Below, in pieces: positions 1 to 7,484 of a DNA stretch of 27,476 nucleotides (positions are counted from its first letter, which is position 1; each line of letters begins with the position of its first letter). The DNA is from a virus. The position numbers were made by a program, and so were the translations under genes. The notes beneath the pieces are model-generated. The model worked only from the letters and a program-made list of their open reading frames with translations. It made no database searches and was not told where the DNA came from. The stretch lies in IMG/VR virus record IMGVR_UViG_3300012964_000438, positions 1-27,476 of that record; one strand, given 5' to 3'.

Positions 1-60
1 TCCTCTCGAGGTACTCACTCAACTCGACTTGAGCTTGAAGTGTGTTCTCCCGTCACGTTC

Positions 61-750
61 TCACGCCGCGATCTCTGACTCTCGCGAGAACCAGAACGGC
101 AGCAAGATGGTGCCCTCGTAGCATCGGCAGAGAGCGTGAACGCCTCCTGGGCGCCCCAGTGGAAAATTCATGAAGAACGGAACCACGGTGCCGTTCGTCT
201 TCTCACAGCGTGGGCAGGTGTTGCGGTCGAGCGTCGCGTCCCACACTTTGAACAGCATTAGACTTCCGGACTTGGACTGTGCTTCACCGACGAGCCGGAT
301 GATGTTGTCGCGCTCATCCGTCATGGCCTCGGACGCTTCGGTCGCGCCGATCATCCGGAGCCTGGATTCGGTGGCGTCGAGCGCCTTCTGGCCGTCGCCG
401 AGTCGCGCGTACTGCTGGCGCCAGAAGGTCCCGTAGGACCACCCGACCGCGTAGGACCGGTCCTGGTCGTACTGTTCCCGGTGGGTGTCGGGAGGGTCCG
501 GGAGGTCGAGGAGCGTGGCCTCCGTCAGGTAGGACGCGCGACCCGCTTCCCGAGCGTCCTGGCGCCCACGGTGGACCGACATCGCGACCGCGACCCGCAG
601 AGCATGCTCAGAGTCCGTTGGCGAGCCCCCCAGGGCCGCCCTAGTCGTCGCCGCCAGGCTTACCCTGAGGCGAGCCTCCTGGGCCAGTAGGGCCCTTCGG
701 CCCTGGTCGTAGGCCTGGTCGAGCTCCGGGGGGATTGTTGCCTTGGCCAA
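61..750 (-). CDS. Phage minor head protein, Mu gpF / SPP1 gp7-like
   Basis: Minor capsid or head-morphogenesis protein expected to sit near the portal. The 229-residue product ends with a Cys/His motif (TCPRCEKTNG, then GGVHALCRC), which is the C-terminal signature of the Mu gpF/SPP1 gp7 family. The rest is alpha-helical and charged. The gene follows the portal, the usual order. The start is uncertain: the only long option is TTG at 750, giving a 110-nt overlap with the portal gene; the next in-frame ATG (582) would remove 56 residues. No strong ribosome site is visible at either. Family call is fairly sure, start is not. Confidence 0.8.
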   Translation of the reverse strand: MAKATIPPELDQAYDQGRRALLAQEARLRVSLAATTRAALGGSPTDSEHALRVAVAMSVHRGRQDAREAGRASYLTEATLLDLPDPPDTHREQYDQDRSYAVGWSYGTFWRQQYARLGDGQKALDATESRLRMIGATEASEAMTDERDNIIRLVGEAQSKSGSLMLFKVWDATLDRNTCPRCEKTNGTVVPFFMNFPLGRPGGVHALCRCYEGTILLPFWFSRESEIAA

Positions 751-2419
751 GTTTGCTCAACGCGTCGTGGGTGGCGGCCATCTTGCGGGACTCGGCGTCG
801 AGTTCCTTCTGCTCGGCTTCCTCCCGCTCTTCCTCGATGGCCGAAAGTTCGGCCTGGATGTCCTCAACGCCGAATTCTGGCGCTACGGCCTGGACGGCGG
901 TCTTGCGCTGGACGAGGTTCGCGTCGGTCGCCTTGGTGGATGCGTCGACCAGCGTCAGGACTTCCTGCGTGCTGGACTCGAAGAATCGGCCCCACTTGGG
1001 CTCGAGCCTCGGGCAGCGCCACTGGCCGTCCTGGTAGAACGACGTCAGGAGGGGCGTGACCTTGTCGGTCCCGGCGACGTTGACGGTCTGGCCGGGAGCG
1101 AGGTCCGCCACCATCCGCATCATCATCGACAGGATGGCCTTGAGACCGTGCCCCCACCACGTCGGTCGGTATTCCTGGACCAGTGCGATCAGGGGGGCGT
1201 GGGCGAGTTCGAGGAACTTGGCGCTCATCTCGGCGCCGGTCGTGATCCTGCTGACCGTGTCGGCCATCGACGTCAGCACGATCCCCATGGTCTCGATGAC
1301 GCGGGACCGGATGTCGTTGACGTGGTTGGTCGCGACTTCGAAGGCTTTCCCGCTTACCTCCAGCAGCCCTACCGTGACCTGTTGGCCCTGGTAGGTCCAC
1401 ATGAGGTCAGGGGACACTCGGCGCCGGCGAGCCGCCATCTTGCCGTGTGGCCCCTCGCCTTCGCCCTCGGATGGGGCCACGCCGCCGACCCCACCGCCAC
1501 TGCTGGCATCGGGTCCGTCACCGTCCTCGACTCCCGTCTCAAACGGCTGTGGTGCCCCCAGCACGATGACGCCCTGGTGGCGCCGGCTGAGCGTCATGTC
1601 GAGCGCTTCGAGATCTTCCTCGAGTCCCTCGTACAGCCCGCATCCGTCGATTCCGTTGGCCGCTTCGGATTCGTTGCGGATCCAGATGACGGGGCAGAAC
1701 GTCAGACCATGGGGCGTGACGGCGGGCGTGCCCCACACGACGGGATTCCCGAGTTCCTTCTTGACGTCAGCGTAGACCGAGACGTTGGTCGCGTCCCATT
1801 CGCGACGGAAGTAGTATCGCTCGCAGATGGGTTTCCCCTGCGGGTCCGTGACTTCCTTGTCGAACTCGTAGCACCACACGAGCCTCGTGACGGGGCGCGC
1901 GGGGTCGTCGAGCTCAAAACGAGCATAGCAGTCCTGCGGTCGGGGGAGCGACAGCGAGAACTCGCCGTCCTTGACCTCGATGACGACGACGGCCGTCTTG
2001 CGCGCGATGCCCATGCGGGCCACGGCGCGCGTCTTGGCCTTCAGCGAAGCGGACTCGATGAGGTCGTCAAGCCACCGGTCGAGTTGCTTGGCCTGCTCCT
2101 CGGAGAGGTCGCCCTCGGAAGCTTCCGGGGTGTCTGGGTCGTCGAACGGGACCGAGACCTTTGGAAACGTCTTGTCGCCGAACAGGAAGCGCACGACCTG
2201 GTTGGTCGCGGCAGCTGCGAGCTTGTAGCGGATGCAGGGTTTGCGCTCCCGAACCGGGACGGGGTCTTGCCCCTTGCGATGACATCCCGTCCACCAGTCG
2301 GGGCGCCCCTCGTACTGCTTCGCATCGAAGATCTGGTCGAGTTTGTTGATCTCGCGATATCGAGCCATCGCCGAGATGTGCTCGGGATGCTGGAAGGGGT
2401 CGAAGGGAGCGGATGGCAT
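641..2419 (-). CDS. Portal protein (SPP1 gp6-like)
   Basis: Forms the dodecameric ring at the capsid vertex through which DNA enters and leaves. The call rests on length (592 aa), position between TerL and the minor head gene, and overall composition: an acidic/aromatic N-terminal half (WWTGCHRKG, YRPTWWGHGL), a helical region with DIRSRVIETMGIVLTS around the middle, and a charged C-terminal tail. A Gly/Ser/Glu-rich stretch near residues 300-330 is probably a disordered loop. The last 40 residues are Gly/Pro-rich and overlap the next gene. The ATG at 2419 lies 3 nt after the TerL stop, so translation is probably coupled. Confidence 0.85.
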   Translation of the reverse strand: MPSAPFDPFQHPEHISAMARYREINKLDQIFDAKQYEGRPDWWTGCHRKGQDPVPVRERKPCIRYKLAAAATNQVVRFLFGDKTFPKVSVPFDDPDTPEASEGDLSEEQAKQLDRWLDDLIESASLKAKTRAVARMGIARKTAVVVIEVKDGEFSLSLPRPQDCYARFELDDPARPVTRLVWCYEFDKEVTDPQGKPICERYYFRREWDATNVSVYADVKKELGNPVVWGTPAVTPHGLTFCPVIWIRNESEAANGIDGCGLYEGLEEDLEALDMTLSRRHQGVIVLGAPQPFETGVEDGDGPDASSGGGVGGVAPSEGEGEGPHGKMAARRRRVSPDLMWTYQGQQVTVGLLEVSGKAFEVATNHVNDIRSRVIETMGIVLTSMADTVSRITTGAEMSAKFLELAHAPLIALVQEYRPTWWGHGLKAILSMMMRMVADLAPGQTVNVAGTDKVTPLLTSFYQDGQWRCPRLEPKWGRFFESSTQEVLTLVDASTKATDANLVQRKTAVQAVAPEFGVEDIQAELSAIEEEREEAEQKELDAESRKMAATHDALSKLGQGNNPPGARPGLRPGPKGPTGPGGSPQGKPGGDD

Positions 2420-2422
2420 GGG

Positions 2423-4645
2423 TCAGCGGACGGGGCCGAAGTAGTTGAAAATCGGATATCGGAGGCCATCCATGCAGTTGTGGACCAGAACACCATTGGC
2501 GAAGAACTCAGGAGGGCCATCAACCGTCAGGTCGTACACGGGAACGGCTCTTCCGCTTTCCGTAACGGACTCCACAGCTACGAGAACAACATGGGGTCTT
2601 TTGGTACCTGTTGATCGTGAACGAACCCCCGCATTCGAGACACGTTCGGGTGACGTCGTCGATTCCTGACGTCCTACGGAACCTAGACCTGCAGACGTTC
2701 GAGCAAAACCTGTCAGACACACGGCGCGTGATGCTGTCGAATGCTTGGTGGCAGACTTCGCACTCTCGGGTGACGGGGACTCGTTCCTTCCAAGACGCTT
2801 TTCCGTGTTCAGAATGCCAGGCTCTGCCCTCTGGGCTTCGGTGCCAAGCCACCGTGAGCGGACGAATCTGATCGGCCCAGGCGCGCGATCTAGCCCGCAA
2901 CTCTGGTGTGACGTGTCCGGCGATGTGGTCTCTGGCCGGCAAGCACTCGAGATTGTTGATCTCGTTGTTGAGGGGGTTCTTGTCCTTGTGGTGGACGTGA
3001 TGCCCTGCCGGGACCTTCCCGTGATGATGCTCCCAGATGGCGACGTGGAGGCGCCGGCCGTGCTGAGATGTGAAGTAGACACGGAGCTCTCTCCGCGGTG
3101 ATGTTGGGTATCTTCGGTACTGGGTTCCGTTGTAGACGATCCGTTCAGTGGTTTCGAGCATGGCGTGAGGCATGCCCAGAGCATATCACCGTATCGCAGA
3201 GCGTCCAATCTTTTCCAGCCGTCTGACGTGGCTACCAGGTGATCCGGCGTACCTTCCAGGACGTGACCAGACGAAGTCTTCAAGATCAGGGTGGCTCTCG
3301 AGTCCGATGTTTTCCCGGACCACGCGAGCGGAGCCAATCCCCTCCTGGTCCAAACCTTGTCCTGCAGCGTGATGCGTTCGATCGGAATCTGTCCTCGTAC
3401 CGTGGAGATCATCGTCCCGGCCGCGAGGCAATGGTTGTCCTTGTCGACGATGTCCTCGGTGTAGATCATGTCCTCGGCGTTGCGCGTCTCTGGGCGCCGC
3501 TTGTAGAGCCCCATCTCGCGGATGATGTTCGGGCACCGCTTGGAGACGTAGAGTCGAGCGTGTTCTTGTCCTTGCCACGAGAATTTCATCAGCCGGTGAG
3601 CAACGGCCGCGATACCGTCCTGGAGAGAGTTGTCGACGACGTTGTCGGCGCGCCTACCGCGCAGCCTGACGCCGGCTTTCTTCTTGTAGGCCTGGAGCAA
3701 AGCGGGTTGCGACGGATCTCCGTAGAACAGAGCCTGTGGGTACCACTTCATCCACGTGCGCCACTTGTCGCACCACCAGTCCTCGGTCTTGTGGTTCTCG
3801 TAGATCTCCTCGAGCACCCACGCCGTCGCGTCTTGACCGTGGCCTTGGATTCCGATCAGGAGACCGACGCCAGGGTCTTCGTAGCCGTGGTCGCAGCCGA
3901 TCAGGACGTCGTTCCACTCGATGTCGGCGGGCGGCTCGCGAACGTGGAAGTCCTCGTCGAACAGGTCGTATACGAGGCCTTCAGAGGCGTCGAAGTCACA
4001 CTCGTATTCCCGCTTGAAGATGCGGGGGTCGGTCGTGCGCTTGACCTCCGCGAGCCACGCTTGGTCGACCCAGTAGGAGTCTGAGCTCGGGACCCGGAAG
4101 GCAACGTGGCCGGGCTCGCCTTTCTTGGCCTTTTCCCAGCCAGCGTAGAGCGTCCCATGCCGCCCTCGGCGGGGAGTCCCGGCTCGGAGCCAGATGGATC
4201 TCTGTCCGCTGCGGGAAAACGTCGGCCGAATGACGGCCGCTTCGATCGCGGGGTCAATGTTGTCCGTCTCGTCCTGGACGATGACGTCGAACCGCTGCCC
4301 TAGGATGCCGTGGGCGTTCTCCGCGCCCCAGGTACTGAGCCGCGACCCGTTGCGGTACTCGACCGAGAGGTTCGTCTTGTTCGGAGGACCCGTGATGTAG
4401 TCGGACAGGTCGTTCGCGAACTGACCGAACAGCCTCGGTACCCAGTGGGTGTTTCGCGCTTGCTTGAGCTCGGGCATGATGAGCCCGATGTGGCGGGGCT
4501 CTTGGAGAGCTAGGTAATGGATCGCGTTGTCGAGGAAAACACTCTTTCCCGAACCGCGTCCCCATGCCAGCGTGATGATCCAACCGGGGACCAGAGCTTT
4601 CAGCGCGGCCCTCTGGTGCCGGTCGAGCCGGACCTCAAGCGTCAC
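2423..4645 (-). CDS. Terminase large subunit interrupted by an intein
   Basis: Packaging motor: ATPase that translocates DNA into the prohead and nuclease that cuts the concatemer. Walker A is GRGSGKS at residues 29-35 and Walker B VIVQDE at 121-126; the RuvC-fold nuclease starts around VLIGCDHGYEDPG (about residue 246). The 740-residue ORF is long because an intein (residues 406-723) splits the third acidic nuclease motif: the spliced product would read DNH-CMDGLRY. Exteins total 422 residues, a normal TerL length. The ATG overlaps the TerS stop by 4 nt. Without splicing the nuclease active site should be broken, so splicing is probably required for packaging. Confidence 0.93.
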   Translation of the reverse strand: MTLEVRLDRHQRAALKALVPGWIITLAWGRGSGKSVFLDNAIHYLALQEPRHIGLIMPELKQARNTHWVPRLFGQFANDLSDYITGPPNKTNLSVEYRNGSRLSTWGAENAHGILGQRFDVIVQDETDNIDPAIEAAVIRPTFSRSGQRSIWLRAGTPRRGRHGTLYAGWEKAKKGEPGHVAFRVPSSDSYWVDQAWLAEVKRTTDPRIFKREYECDFDASEGLVYDLFDEDFHVREPPADIEWNDVLIGCDHGYEDPGVGLLIGIQGHGQDATAWVLEEIYENHKTEDWWCDKWRTWMKWYPQALFYGDPSQPALLQAYKKKAGVRLRGRRADNVVDNSLQDGIAAVAHRLMKFSWQGQEHARLYVSKRCPNIIREMGLYKRRPETRNAEDMIYTEDIVDKDNHCLAAGTMISTVRGQIPIERITLQDKVWTRRGLAPLAWSGKTSDSRATLILKTSSGHVLEGTPDHLVATSDGWKRLDALRYGDMLWACLTPCSKPLNGSSTTEPSTEDTQHHRGESSVSTSHLSTAGASTSPSGSIITGRSRQGITSTTRTRTPSTTRSTISSACRPETTSPDTSHQSCGLDRAPGPIRFVRSRWLGTEAQRAEPGILNTEKRLGRNESPSPESAKSATKHSTASRAVCLTGFARTSAGLGSVGRQESTTSPERVSNAGVRSRSTGTKRPHVVLVAVESVTESGRAVPVYDLTVDGPPEFFANGVLVHNCMDGLRYPIFNYFGPVR
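2477..3430 (-). mobile_element. Intein in the terminase large subunit
   Basis: A 318-codon protein-splicing element. It begins with Cys1 in CLAAGTMISTVRG (block A), has a block B with the TxxH signature (TPDHLVATSDG), and ends with the F/G blocks VPVYDLTVDG and ANGVLVHN, followed by Cys+1 of the C-extein. All residues needed for canonical class 1 splicing (Cys1, block B Thr/His, penultimate His, terminal Asn, Cys+1) are visible. Between the splicing blocks the intein frame is low-complexity and rich in Ser, Thr and Arg, unlike a LAGLIDADG or HNH domain. That same DNA encodes an HNH protein in another frame (2520-3173). Confidence 0.93.
2520..3173 (-). CDS. HNH homing endonuclease nested out of frame inside the TerL intein
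   Basis: A 217-residue HNH nuclease, expected to cut an intein-less terL allele and so drive intein homing. The HNH core is visible at residues 46-90 (AIWEHHHGKVPAGHHVHHKD, NNEINNLECLPA, DHIAGH). Four CxxC or CxxxC pairs follow (CEVC, CSNVC, CLEC, CSRSC), suggesting two zinc fingers. The frame is -1 relative to the intein. A TGA in this frame at about 3186-3188 shows it cannot be an upstream in-frame extension. Start ATG 3173 or 3161; neither has a clear ribosome site, so internal initiation or -1 frameshifting are both possible. It ends 43 bases before the intein end, overlapping the C-terminal splicing block. Confidence 0.85.
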   Translation of the reverse strand: MPHAMLETTERIVYNGTQYRRYPTSPRRELRVYFTSQHGRRLHVAIWEHHHGKVPAGHHVHHKDKNPLNNEINNLECLPARDHIAGHVTPELRARSRAWADQIRPLTVAWHRSPEGRAWHSEHGKASWKERVPVTRECEVCHQAFDSITRRVSDRFCSNVCRSRFRRTSGIDDVTRTCLECGGSFTINRYQKTPCCSRSCGVRYGKRKSRSRVRPDG

Positions 4646-5142
4646 GCCTTCTTGTCCGTGTCTTCGAGCGGCATGAAGATGATGGCTGGCTTGCCGGCGT
4701 CCTCATTGATCGCCACCGCTCGCGTCCCGAGTTCGAGCGGCCACCGGCGCTCCGCAAGCCAGTGAAGCGAGTTCTGCTTCAGTTTCATCAGTCCCACGTA
4801 GGCGGGGTCGAAGGTCTCGCGCCTGTGGCCCTTGCGGTCGGTGAATTCAACCATCGGGATAGGCATCAACGCCATCGAGACGATCTCACCAACCGTCCTG
4901 TTCTGCGCGTTGGACTCGGCGGACCGGTAGCGCTTCGCCCATTCCTTCAGGGGGGCGGGTCCCTTCGGAGCCTCACCGGCCTTCAGCCAGTTTCGGATCG
5001 TGTCGTCATCGAGGTGGAGCTGCCGAGCGGCGCGCCCCATGATGCAACCGAGTTCGATCAGCTGGCAGAGCTTTCCGCCGATCTCCGGGTTGAACTTCGT
5101 GGGCCTTCCGGGCCCTCTCTTTTTGCTGGTTTTCTTCGCCAT
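4642..5142 (-). CDS. Terminase small subunit-like DNA-binding protein
   Basis: Recognises phage DNA for packaging and regulates TerL. The 166-residue product has a basic N-terminus (KKTSKKRGPGRPTKF) and a helix-turn-helix at about residues 34-54 (GRAARQLHLDDDTIRNWLKAG), followed by a helical region (AKRYRSAESNAQNRTVGEI) of the kind found in TerS oligomerisation domains. It lies directly before TerL with a 4-nt ATGA overlap. A strong ribosome site (GAGGGA) precedes the ATG. The call combines the HTH with position; a general HTH protein is less likely. Confidence 0.8.
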   Translation of the reverse strand: MAKKTSKKRGPGRPTKFNPEIGGKLCQLIELGCIMGRAARQLHLDDDTIRNWLKAGEAPKGPAPLKEWAKRYRSAESNAQNRTVGEIVSMALMPIPMVEFTDRKGHRRETFDPAYVGLMKLKQNSLHWLAERRWPLELGTRAVAINEDAGKPAIIFMPLEDTDKKA

Positions 5143-5208
5143 GGGCTTCCCTCAACGCCTGTTTTCCGGTGGCGAACCGTGAGAAGCATTCGAGCGATTC
5201 CCGAAATA

Positions 5209-5913
5209 TCACCGATGTTCTTCGTAGATCTTGCGCATCACGCGGCCACACTGCTCTCTGACATGTTCGATGCCGAGGGTGTTGCAAAACTCTTCACGTT
5301 CCTTCTGGTCCTCGAATACGACCAGCAGGTAGTATCCTTGGGTATCGCGATCCAGAGACTTCGCCACCAGACCGTCGTACTTCGCGCGAGTCTCTCTGAC
5401 CTTGTCCGCCAGTTCCTCGAGTTGGTCCGCGGTAGCATCGTCTACTGGAGCGTTGTCGAACATCCGATAGATGTCGGCAACGTCGAAGCCTGAAGCCGCT
5501 GGTTCTGCTCCTAGTTGGTACTGTGGGTCTTGAAAGAGCTCGCTCAGCTTGTCGATGTCGAAGGCCCCTTGGGCCTCATAGTTGTTCAGCAGGACGTTGG
5601 CTTGACGTTCCTGCTTGTCGTCGAGCTCGACTTGAGCGACTGTGAGTTCGTAGTCAGATGTACCGTAGAGTTCGTCGAGTTGATGGACTCTCTGGTGTCC
5701 CCCTACGATGTTGCCGGTGCGGACGTTCCAAATGGCGGCCGGGCCCAGCATGCCGTGTGTCTCAATCCCTTCTCGCAACTTTCGGCGTTGCGCGGGACTG
5801 ATGACACGAGGATTGTAGGGGGCGTCCGTGAGTTTGGATCGATGGACCTTGATGGTCTGGAATCGCTCCAGAGATCCCGGAACCCGCGGCTCATCCCGCT
5901 TGCCTCGTGCCAT
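5209..5913 (-). CDS. ParB-like nuclease-domain protein
   Basis: A ParB/sulfiredoxin-fold protein. The core is at residues about 20-105: a conserved APYNPRVISPAQRRKLREGI segment, then GNIVGGHQRVHQL, which corresponds to the ParB box II (G-E/H-x-R) motif. The C-terminal half is helical and charged. Members of this family in phages bind CTP or act as nucleases or modification partners; the role here is not known. ATG 5913 is preferred over ATG 5940 because a GGAG site lies upstream of it. It overlaps the PAPS-reductase-like gene by 23 nt, so the two are probably co-translated, and lies just before TerS. Confidence 0.8.
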   Translation of the reverse strand: MARGKRDEPRVPGSLERFQTIKVHRSKLTDAPYNPRVISPAQRRKLREGIETHGMLGPAAIWNVRTGNIVGGHQRVHQLDELYGTSDYELTVAQVELDDKQERQANVLLNNYEAQGAFDIDKLSELFQDPQYQLGAEPAASGFDVADIYRMFDNAPVDDATADQLEELADKVRETRAKYDGLVAKSLDRDTQGYYLLVVFEDQKEREEFCNTLGIEHVREQCGRVMRKIYEEHR

Positions 5914-6577
5914 AGAACTGCCGTCTCCAGACCGGGGCATCCGCGTAGGGGTAGTGTTCTAGCATCCGAGAGAAGTCTGCGGGGTGGTTGTCGTGAAGCC
6001 AGAGAAGGCTCGGGATGCTGTGGTCGATGCCCGTCGCATTTCCTTCGGAGGCTTTTGGGATCGGGATGGCTCGGCGCTTCAGGTACGCTAGGACATCGAA
6101 CTTGTTCCACCCTCGGATTGGGTAGACGACATCAGTCCATCGGGCTGCCCAAGTGGTGAAGTATCGGCGCCTCCAAAGGCTGTCGGATTCCTTCGCGCCG
6201 GTTGCCAAGAGTCGGCACCCTGACTCAGCCAACGCTGCATCGAAGACGTCGCGTAGCTTCCAGTCCTGCGGGTTGACGGTGTCGTACCGGACAGGTCCGT
6301 AGCTTCCGCTCCGAAGCATCTTGGGGACGATCCAGTGGGGGAATTGATGGATCGTTATGCCCCATCGCTTCCGGGCGTATTCCAACTGTCGTTCAACACA
6401 TTCCAGTCCTGGGACGACCCACATGAAGAAAGCGTCGACCTTGTCCCATGTTCGGCAGCAAAGATCGAGTACCGCCAGGGAATCCTTGCCGCCCGAGTAG
6501 GCGACGAGAATTCGATCGTACTTTTGCCGGGCCCCCCGCAAGACCTCAAGGGTCTGATCCAGAGGTCCTAGGGACAT
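5891..6577 (-). CDS. PAPS reductase-like PP-loop (adenine nucleotide alpha-hydrolase) protein
   Basis: An N-type ATP pyrophosphatase fold related to PAPS reductase and DndC. The PP-loop YSGGKDS is at residues 27-33. A second conserved region ATGAKESDSLWRRR (about residues 125-138) resembles the substrate-binding Arg/Glu-Ser element of the family, and VVYPIRGWNKFDVLAYL follows. These enzymes activate a substrate by adenylation, often in sulfur transfer. With the adjacent ParB-like gene it resembles phage pairs suspected of DNA or RNA modification; the actual reaction is unknown. ATG 6577 overlaps the previous stop (TGATG); a GTG codon precedes it. Confidence 0.85.
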   Translation of the reverse strand: MSLGPLDQTLEVLRGARQKYDRILVAYSGGKDSLAVLDLCCRTWDKVDAFFMWVVPGLECVERQLEYARKRWGITIHQFPHWIVPKMLRSGSYGPVRYDTVNPQDWKLRDVFDAALAESGCRLLATGAKESDSLWRRRYFTTWAARWTDVVYPIRGWNKFDVLAYLKRRAIPIPKASEGNATGIDHSIPSLLWLHDNHPADFSRMLEHYPYADAPVWRRQFYGTRQAG

Positions 6578-6744
6578 CACCCGCCTCCGCTGACTCCGCC
6601 TCCACCGGCGGCTCCGCGGCCTCCACTGGTCCGGTATCCACCAGCACGGCCCGCCCCTACTCGCCCGGCCGAGATCGCGCGCCCACGGGCCGCGCGCTCC
6701 CTCGCGGCCATCGCCCTAGCACGTCCACTTCTCGCAGCTGCCAT
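6577..6744 (-). CDS. Small Arg/Gly/Ala-rich protein of unknown function
   Basis: A 55-residue highly basic protein beginning MAAARSGRAR and ending in a Gly-rich tail (GGRGAAGGGG). It has 11 Arg and one acidic residue. An AGGAG site 9 nt upstream of the ATG and a TGATG overlap with the next gene support translation. It resembles the protein at 7481-7669 (same MAAAR start, GRAI motif and Gly-rich end), so the two are likely paralogues. Nucleic-acid or capsid-interior binding would fit the composition, but no function is shown. Confidence 0.65.
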   Translation of the reverse strand: MAAARSGRARAMAARERAARGRAISAGRVGAGRAGGYRTSGGRGAAGGGGVSGGG

Positions 6745-6786
6745 TTTACATTCTCCTACCTATTCGGGACAGTCTCCGTATTCGCA

Positions 6787-6822
6787 TTTGACCCGACTGT
6801 CTCGATATGATACTGTCTCATT
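6787..6822 (+). promoter_or_regulatory. Probable rightward promoter and operator of the HTH-DUF488 operon
   Basis: TTGACC at 6788-6793 and TACTGT at 6811-6816 are 17 bp apart, and an alternative -10 TATGAT lies at 6806-6811. The direct repeat ACTGTCTC occurs at 6796-6803 and 6812-6819, 16 bp apart, bracketing the -10 region, which suggests an operator. Predicted transcription would begin near the GTG at 6823, so the message may be leaderless; no ribosome site is seen. Confidence 0.4.
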
Positions 6823-7002
6823 GTGAGGCAGATTGACCACATACTGGTTTCGACCATTCGGTCGGCCATCAAGAGAAATTCCGGTAATCTACACCGGACG
6901 GCGCTCGACCTAGGCCTGGGCCGCGCCACCCTCTACAGGTGGATCCGCAGGCACCCGGAGCTACTCGTGGCCGTACAGTCGGCCAGAAAGGAACACCCGT
7001 GA
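6823..7002 (+). CDS. Small Fis-type helix-turn-helix protein
   Basis: A 59-residue DNA-binding protein. The segment GNLHRTALDLGLGRATLYRW (residues 21-40) matches the Fis/NtrC C-terminal HTH pattern, and the tail is basic. It is the first gene of a rightward two-gene unit facing an otherwise leftward genome. GTG 6823 has no ribosome site but lies at the expected transcription start; the stop overlaps the DUF488 GTG by 4 nt. It may autoregulate through the ACTGTCTC repeats upstream (inference). Confidence 0.7.
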   Translation: MRQIDHILVSTIRSAIKRNSGNLHRTALDLGLGRATLYRWIRRHPELLVAVQSARKEHP

Positions 7003-7484
7003 TTCTTAGCGTCGGATACCAGCGCTACAGCCAGGACTCGCTAGTCCGGCTATTCGACCAACTACACATTGATCGGGTCGTGGACGTCAGAGCGGTCCCC
7101 GTCAGCCGTCATCGGGGAATGGGTCGTCGACAGCTCGAGTCCAGACTCGGATCTAGGTACGAGTGGCACGGAGACTCTCTCGGGGGCCGCGTACATGGAC
7201 GACTTGGCCCCACGGAGTCGGGACTGGACTGGCTCTTGACCGAAGTCGCCGATGAGCCGACCCACACGGCTCTGATGTGCCTCGAGGAAGCCCCCGGTGA
7301 TTGCCACCGGCATCACCTGATCGCGGTCCCATTGATCGACCGTGGCATCGATATACTCCACGTCTACCAGGACCAGATTGTCTCGTCGTACGACCTAGCG
7401 ATCTCCATGACAGACGGGAGTGGCGAGTACCCATATTTTCGGATCGAGGATTGGGACGACATCCTCGCGGAACTAGCGGCCTAG
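6999..7484 (+). CDS. DUF488 family protein
   Basis: A 161-residue DUF488 protein of unknown biochemical role. Family marks: SVGYQRYSQDSLVRLF at the N-terminus, VVDVRAVPVSRHRGMG at about residues 27-42, and LMCLEEAPGDCHRH at about 93-106 with the conserved Cys-x7-Cys-His. GTG 6999 is chosen because AAAGGA lies just upstream and the start overlaps the HTH stop (GTGA); a longer reading to 6939 would overlap most of the HTH gene. It is convergent with the leftward gene at 7481 (4-nt overlap at the stops). The oppositely oriented unit looks like a moron. Confidence 0.82.
   Translation: MILSVGYQRYSQDSLVRLFDQLHIDRVVDVRAVPVSRHRGMGRRQLESRLGSRYEWHGDSLGGRVHGRLGPTESGLDWLLTEVADEPTHTALMCLEEAPGDCHRHHLIAVPLIDRGIDILHVYQDQIVSSYDLAISMTDGSGEYPYFRIEDWDDILAELAA

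Noticed and set aside
1-60. Possible start of a further leftward gene (TTG at 22, reading LSEYLER)
   Set aside because: Only seven codons are inside the window and there is no close ribosome site; it cannot be supported.
743-2614. A 623-codon plus-strand ORF opposite the portal gene
   Set aside because: It is the antisense shadow of the portal and TerL coding in GC-rich DNA; it has no family-like motifs, and the minus-strand reading is clearly coding.
3239-4084. A 281-codon plus-strand ORF opposite TerL
   Set aside because: It mirrors TerL and intein codons on the other strand and shows no recognisable domain.
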